A program made the position numbers and the translations under genes. The notes under the pieces were generated by a model that saw only the letters and a program-made list of their open reading frames with translations, made no database searches and was not told where the DNA came from. From Serilophus lunatus (lineage: Eukaryota > Chordata > Aves > Passeriformes > Eurylaimidae): a stretch of 64,000 nucleotides of DNA. The DNA is taken from positions 1,400,444 through 1,464,443 of the forward strand of contig VXBA01001826.1 of assembly GCA_013399895.1 (NCBI GenBank), read 5' to 3'. This document shows positions 59,818-64,000 of this stretch, piece after piece. The first letter of the stretch is position 1. Each line of letters opens with the position of its first letter.

Positions 59818-62800
59818 AGGTGGAATCCTTGCCTGCGGCTGCACAGCTGCCTGTAGATGAGATTTACCCCGATTTGCCTGAGCACAAGATGCGGGATGCT
59901 GCTGCCCCCGCTGTAACTGGAAAGTGGATATCTGGGTTTGAAACCGTTTTGCCCGGGTTTTTTGGCAGCAGGTTCCTATTTGCCATAGAGCGATTTTCAT
60001 GTTAGGGATGGGGTCACAGAATTTATTAGAAAAAACTAAAAGCCACCCCCAATGCAACATAACATCACTTCAGGGTTTTAAATATAGTGGCTGATACCAA
60101 ACCAAATGCCATTCCTGAAGTGTGCCTTATTGCCCATTTTATAGACAGATAAAGAAGCAGATAAGAGCCTTTGCCAGAAGTCAAACCAGTCACTAGAGCT
60201 GGGAGAGAAGCCAAAAAGCCTTCTGGGCCAGGGAGTGGCACTGGGGAGCCCATACTAACCCAGAGGGAGCAGAACAGAGAGGATTCCTCATGCTTCAGTC
60301 AGCTATTGTGTCTGGGATCAGTTGCCTTTTCCAGGATGAAATATGTTTCAGGCTTGGACAATTAATCATCATCGATACTTTTTCTCCTTGGGAAAGGGCC
60401 TCCACCCAGACTGAACAGATCAACGGGGAGCAGCTATGACAGCGAGCTGTGGGGCTTCACTGAAACCACTCTAGCTCAACAAAGGCCTTTTGGTTAGAAA
60501 TGAGAGTCACTCCTTTGAACAGGATGATGTGTAGATAAGTTTCTCGAGTAACAAACCTAGATTTTTGCAATTGTACGTTTGTGTGAAAGAGCACCAACAT
60601 GGTGGAGGTCTGATTTAGGTGGGAACTTACTCTGTTGCGTGACAAATAGCTCTGTCCAGAATTCACATTACTGCTGCAACATGGCAGAACCATATTTTAA
60701 CAGTCACTAACTGACACATGGAGACATGTCTTAACTGTAAAACTTGTTTTATTTTTTGCCTTCGTATATACAAAAAAATCTGGAAAATGATGAGAAGAAA
60801 GTACTTCTCTGTCCTCCTCTTCCTCACTAGGTCCACAGATGTGTAGGTGCGGGATGGATGGAAGGGAAAAATCTTTAGCCAAGTTAAAGGTTAATTACAG
60901 ATTGGGACTAGACTTAGATCACCAGCCAGAGACCTTGGCAGCCCTGGGCTGCGCAGGGTGGAGGCAGCTTTCCAAAGCCCCAATCTGGCAGCAGGAGTCT
61001 TAGCCCAGGGCGCTGGAGAGCTGAGCAACTTTGGATCAGTCTCTGAAGTCCATAATTCAGTTGTCTGTTTATTGAAAATGTGTTGTAAGCACAGCTGCTT
61101 TCTGAGGCACGTATGGTAATGAAGGGGGAGTCACATAAATACTCTGGCTCGGCGCCAGACCAGTGAGTCAGCGTAAAGAGCCGAAACGCAGCTTAACAAC
61201 TAGAGGATCAAAAAAAGAAAAATACCCATTTTCTGTTGAGATTTGGGGATGAGCACTGTGAGTGGGAAGACAAGGACAGCCACTACATCAGCAGCCTCTT
61301 GAGATGCCCAGAGCCCAGGAATGGAGAAGGTGGAGACCAGGGCAGAGTGAGGAGTGAGCACATCACAGAGCCCGCAGGCATCCGCATCTTCCTCGGTTTT
61401 GCTGGTAAATCAAAGCCTTTGCTTCAGTTGCCAATACAAAGATTTGGAGCTAGTAGAGAAACGTAATTGGTTTGTTTTCAAATGCAGTCAAAATTCACTA
61501 CATAACGTTTTCCCTTTTTTCAGTACAAATAAAAAATTTGCAGTGATCTAGGTCTCTGAAAAAAATACAAAGGCAAAATTCCATAAAAAGCACTACTAAA
61601 ACATCCGGCATTTTTAAAGACTCAAGTCCCCTTCCTCATCCTGTCTTCAATCCAATTTCACAGGTATTTTTGGTCCCTCAGATTCCTTTCTTTAGAGTTT
61701 ACTGGAAAGATTTCACCCAGGCCTTAAGAACAGAATTTTTCTCTTGTGCTTTTGTAACACGAGTTACTCAGCAGTCAGAGCAGATGCTGGCATTCAATCG
61801 AGTTTTCTGGATTAAATAAATTGGTAGGAAGCTGTGGTGATTGAAGGACACCGAGCAGCCCCCGTGGCTCGGACATACAGAAGGAGCTGCCGGTCTCGAG
61901 ATGCGTTGGGAGTTTAAAATGAAGAAATGAGGTGACAATAAAGCTCCTGCCCTGGTTCTGCGGATGCTCAGCGGTGACAGCTTGTCAAAGCACAGCCCCG
62001 AGCGGAGGTGGGCTCACAGCGCCCAGGGCCGGGGGAGGAGCGGGGACCGCGGCCCCAGGCACGAGATGAAGGCGCTGCGCTTTCTTTCCTCTCTTCAGCA
62101 GTTTTAATGCGCTGGCAAAGTTTTTTCGTGATGCTTCAAGGTCTTCTGGTGCATTTTATTCCAGCTAAGAGCTGCTGTCACAGAAGCAAGGCAAGTGAAG
62201 AGACCATGTCCTTACTTAAACCTGCTGCAAAGGAGCACCAGCCTCTGCAAAGCAGAGGAACACGTCCTCTCCACTGTCTGCACGGCACAGCATCCCTGAC
62301 AATGCTCATGGACAGTGTCCAGCAGCAGTGAGGGTTGAGGAGAAGAAACAAGTCACAAGACAAGAAGTGAAGGCAGAAGTTGATCATGGTGAGCTGCTTC
62401 GAGCACTGGGGCTTGCCCAGTGCAGGAGTTAAAACCAACTGAGCAAGGGAGGCACAGAAAGCACTGGGAGGGTTCTGGAAATGAAAGAGGGCGAGATGCA
62501 GATGAGCAAATTTACAGGTGAGGGCAAGACGTCTCAAACGGAGATCATGGGAGGAAATCAGTGGTGCGGCACAAGGGGAACCGTTGGGGGGTGGATGGGG
62601 AGGAGTGATTCAGCTGTGAGGGCTGTGGGTTCTCTAGAAGGAAACAGCGAGGGACAGGAAAAGGAAATGGTGCTCAAAGCAGGAGGTTGCCAATGGTGAA
62701 ACAGTATCTTAGAGAAAGGTACACAAGTCAGAAAACTGACATTGCTTATTCTCTGTAAAACAAACAAACAACAGATTGAAGGCCTTGGAAAGTGCTGAAG

Positions 62801-64000
62801 TCGTGGGAAGGCTCTCAAATGCCTTACAGAAGGGCACATGGAATAACCTGGGTCTGGCTGAAAAAGGAAAGGAGAAGAAGGAAATGAGTAAGAGAAGAGA
62901 GGACATGGGAGGACACCAAGGGAAAGCTGAAAAGAGCAGGAGAACTGTGAGACTAAGAGACAGAGGGGTAGATCTGGGGATTTTCATGCTGATTTCAGGA
63001 TGCAAAGAGAGGGTGCATAGGCCTGGTACAGAGGAATTAAAAGTGCTGCAGCAAGAAAAGTCAAAAGTAGCTAATCTTTCGTTCTCCAGCACTAAATCAG
63101 TAAAATAACAATTTTGCCAAGACTGGCAGGAGGGGCCTTGACCTTGAGGACCATCAATCCACCTGTGCTAGGAAAGCCCCACCAAACAGGGCAGTGGACA
63201 GGCACAACGACTTCCCAACAGTCCAACACGCTCTCCAAGTGCATCCTCACCACTGCAGCAAAATTAAGCCTTGGATTGGTGCCAATGGGCAGTTTGTACC
63301 TTGTAAATATACCAAAAGAAGAAAGAAGATTAATTGATCAACCCCCAGTATTTGTACAACACACCCTTATCACAGGCTGCCACTCATTCCTCTCTTCTGT
63401 AGGCACAAAGGCCAACTCCCTACAGGCAGAACATTCAGTACCAGCCCCAGCACTCACCCAGGGCAATGAATGCTGCAGTGTTAACATCCAGGACTTTCAC
63501 AGGAGGGCCACCTGCAGACACAAAAGCCAGGAGCAGGTTTGGAGAGTAAACCTCTCTAAACACACAAAGAGCCAGGACCAGGTTGACCTATGGAGAATTT
63601 CAAGACTTGACAAGAAAGGAATATTAGAGGCTGGTGGGCAAAGATTCGTGGCTTGCAAGGTTATGAGTTAAAATCCCTGTGGTTAGGAGCTGGCTGCTTG
63701 CCCATTGTGAAACTGTATCCCTGTTATTAGCAGCGTGCTCCTCCTCATCCTCTGTCTGAAGGAATGGGCGCTGCTTGCCCCACCTTGTCACAGATGCCTA
63801 TACCAAGGGCACTTCCACAGTCACCTGAGTGCTTGCCATGAAATCCTATGGGGGTTAGCTTTTGGGGGGCTGTGAGGAAAGGGGCGATTGCTTTGGTAGT
63901 GGTTTCCTCCTCCCAACTCCACACAGACACTGCAATGACAAGTGAGAATTGCACTGCAGCAAAGCCGAGCCTTCCAGAGCAGCAGACCTGCTGCTTTAAC
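59818..64000. other. Upstream flank of PPP1R16B, no gene recognised
   Basis: This 4.2 kb lies upstream of the PPP1R16B promoter. Its open frames show no known domain and no splice-supported continuation. A TGAGTCAGC (MARE/AP-1 type) site lies at 61164-61172, beside the inverted repeat TCTGGC/GCCAGA at 61143-61159. A short CpG-rich patch lies at about 61970-62080. In human the next gene upstream is ACTR5; no part of it is seen here. Confidence 0.6.
61164..61172 (+). promoter_or_regulatory. TGAGTCAGC, AP-1/MARE-type site
   Basis: A perfect AP-1 core extended by GC as in Maf/NF-E2 half-sites. It is about 1.7-2 kb upstream of the inferred PPP1R16B exon 1 and just after a CATAAATA run at 61135-61142. 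It is a single motif; functional status is unknown. Confidence 0.3.

Noticed and set aside
59194..60060. 288-codon minus-strand frame spanning both Ns
   Set aside because: It exists only because it reads through the suspected false duplication and two unknown bases. Composition is again CpG-island filler.
63114..63671. 185-codon plus-strand frame in the upstream flank
   Set aside because: No recognisable domain or promoter context; it could be chance or a remnant, with no evidence for either.
1..64000. CRISPR arrays, operons, prophage or other microbial systems
   Set aside because: Intron structure, CpG islands, CR1 elements and vertebrate gene content show this is animal nuclear DNA. No regularly spaced repeats were seen.

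Overview
The window is vertebrate nuclear DNA, almost certainly from a bird. It carries GT-AG introns, two CpG islands, degraded CR1-type LINE fragments typical of avian genomes, and two neighbouring genes known from human 20q11.23. The order within birds cannot be told from the sequence. There is no sign of a prokaryotic or viral system.

One gene dominates. PPP1R16B (TIMAP), on the minus strand, is complete at the coding level. A non-coding first exon lies in a CpG island near 59.2-59.4 kb. Ten coding exons run from the ATG at 41705 to the TAG at 5921, and a ~5 kb 3' UTR runs down to a poly(A) signal at 945-950. I assembled the ten exons from splice sites, reading phase and match to the human protein. 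They sum to 1716 nt, or 571 residues (human 567). Exons 3-11 are packed into 5.9-14.6 kb, while introns 1 (17.5 kb) and 2 (26.8 kb) hold most of the window. Downstream, in the same orientation, the first 85 codons of FAM83D (minus strand, 255 to 1) run off the left edge. Only ~0.7 kb separates its ATG from the PPP1R16B poly(A) site. This tail-to-head PPP1R16B-FAM83D order matches human.

Layout by coordinate: 1-255 FAM83D exon 1; 256-580 its CpG-rich promoter (TATA, AP-1, CHR-like and E2F-like motifs); 581-924 intergenic; 925-5920 PPP1R16B 3' UTR; 5921-14649 coding exons 11 to 3; 14650-41458 intron 2; 41459-41713 coding exon 2; 41714-59197 intron 1; 59198 to ~59400 exon 1 and its CpG island; 59542-59816 an exact 275-bp copy of part of that island, bracketed by single Ns and probably an assembly artefact; 59818-64000 upstream flank without a recognisable gene.

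PPP1R16B encodes a membrane-anchored ankyrin-repeat regulator of protein phosphatase 1, known from endothelial cells. FAM83D (CHICA) recruits CK1-alpha and the kinesin KIF22 to the mitotic spindle. No functional link between the two is evident; they share a neighbourhood. I found no convincing undescribed system. The points most worth a second look are the N-bracketed duplication in the promoter, the compact FAM83D promoter, two perfect 11-bp inverted repeats (one in the 3' UTR, one in intron 2), and an unexplained TATA-preceded 130-codon ORF in intron 1.
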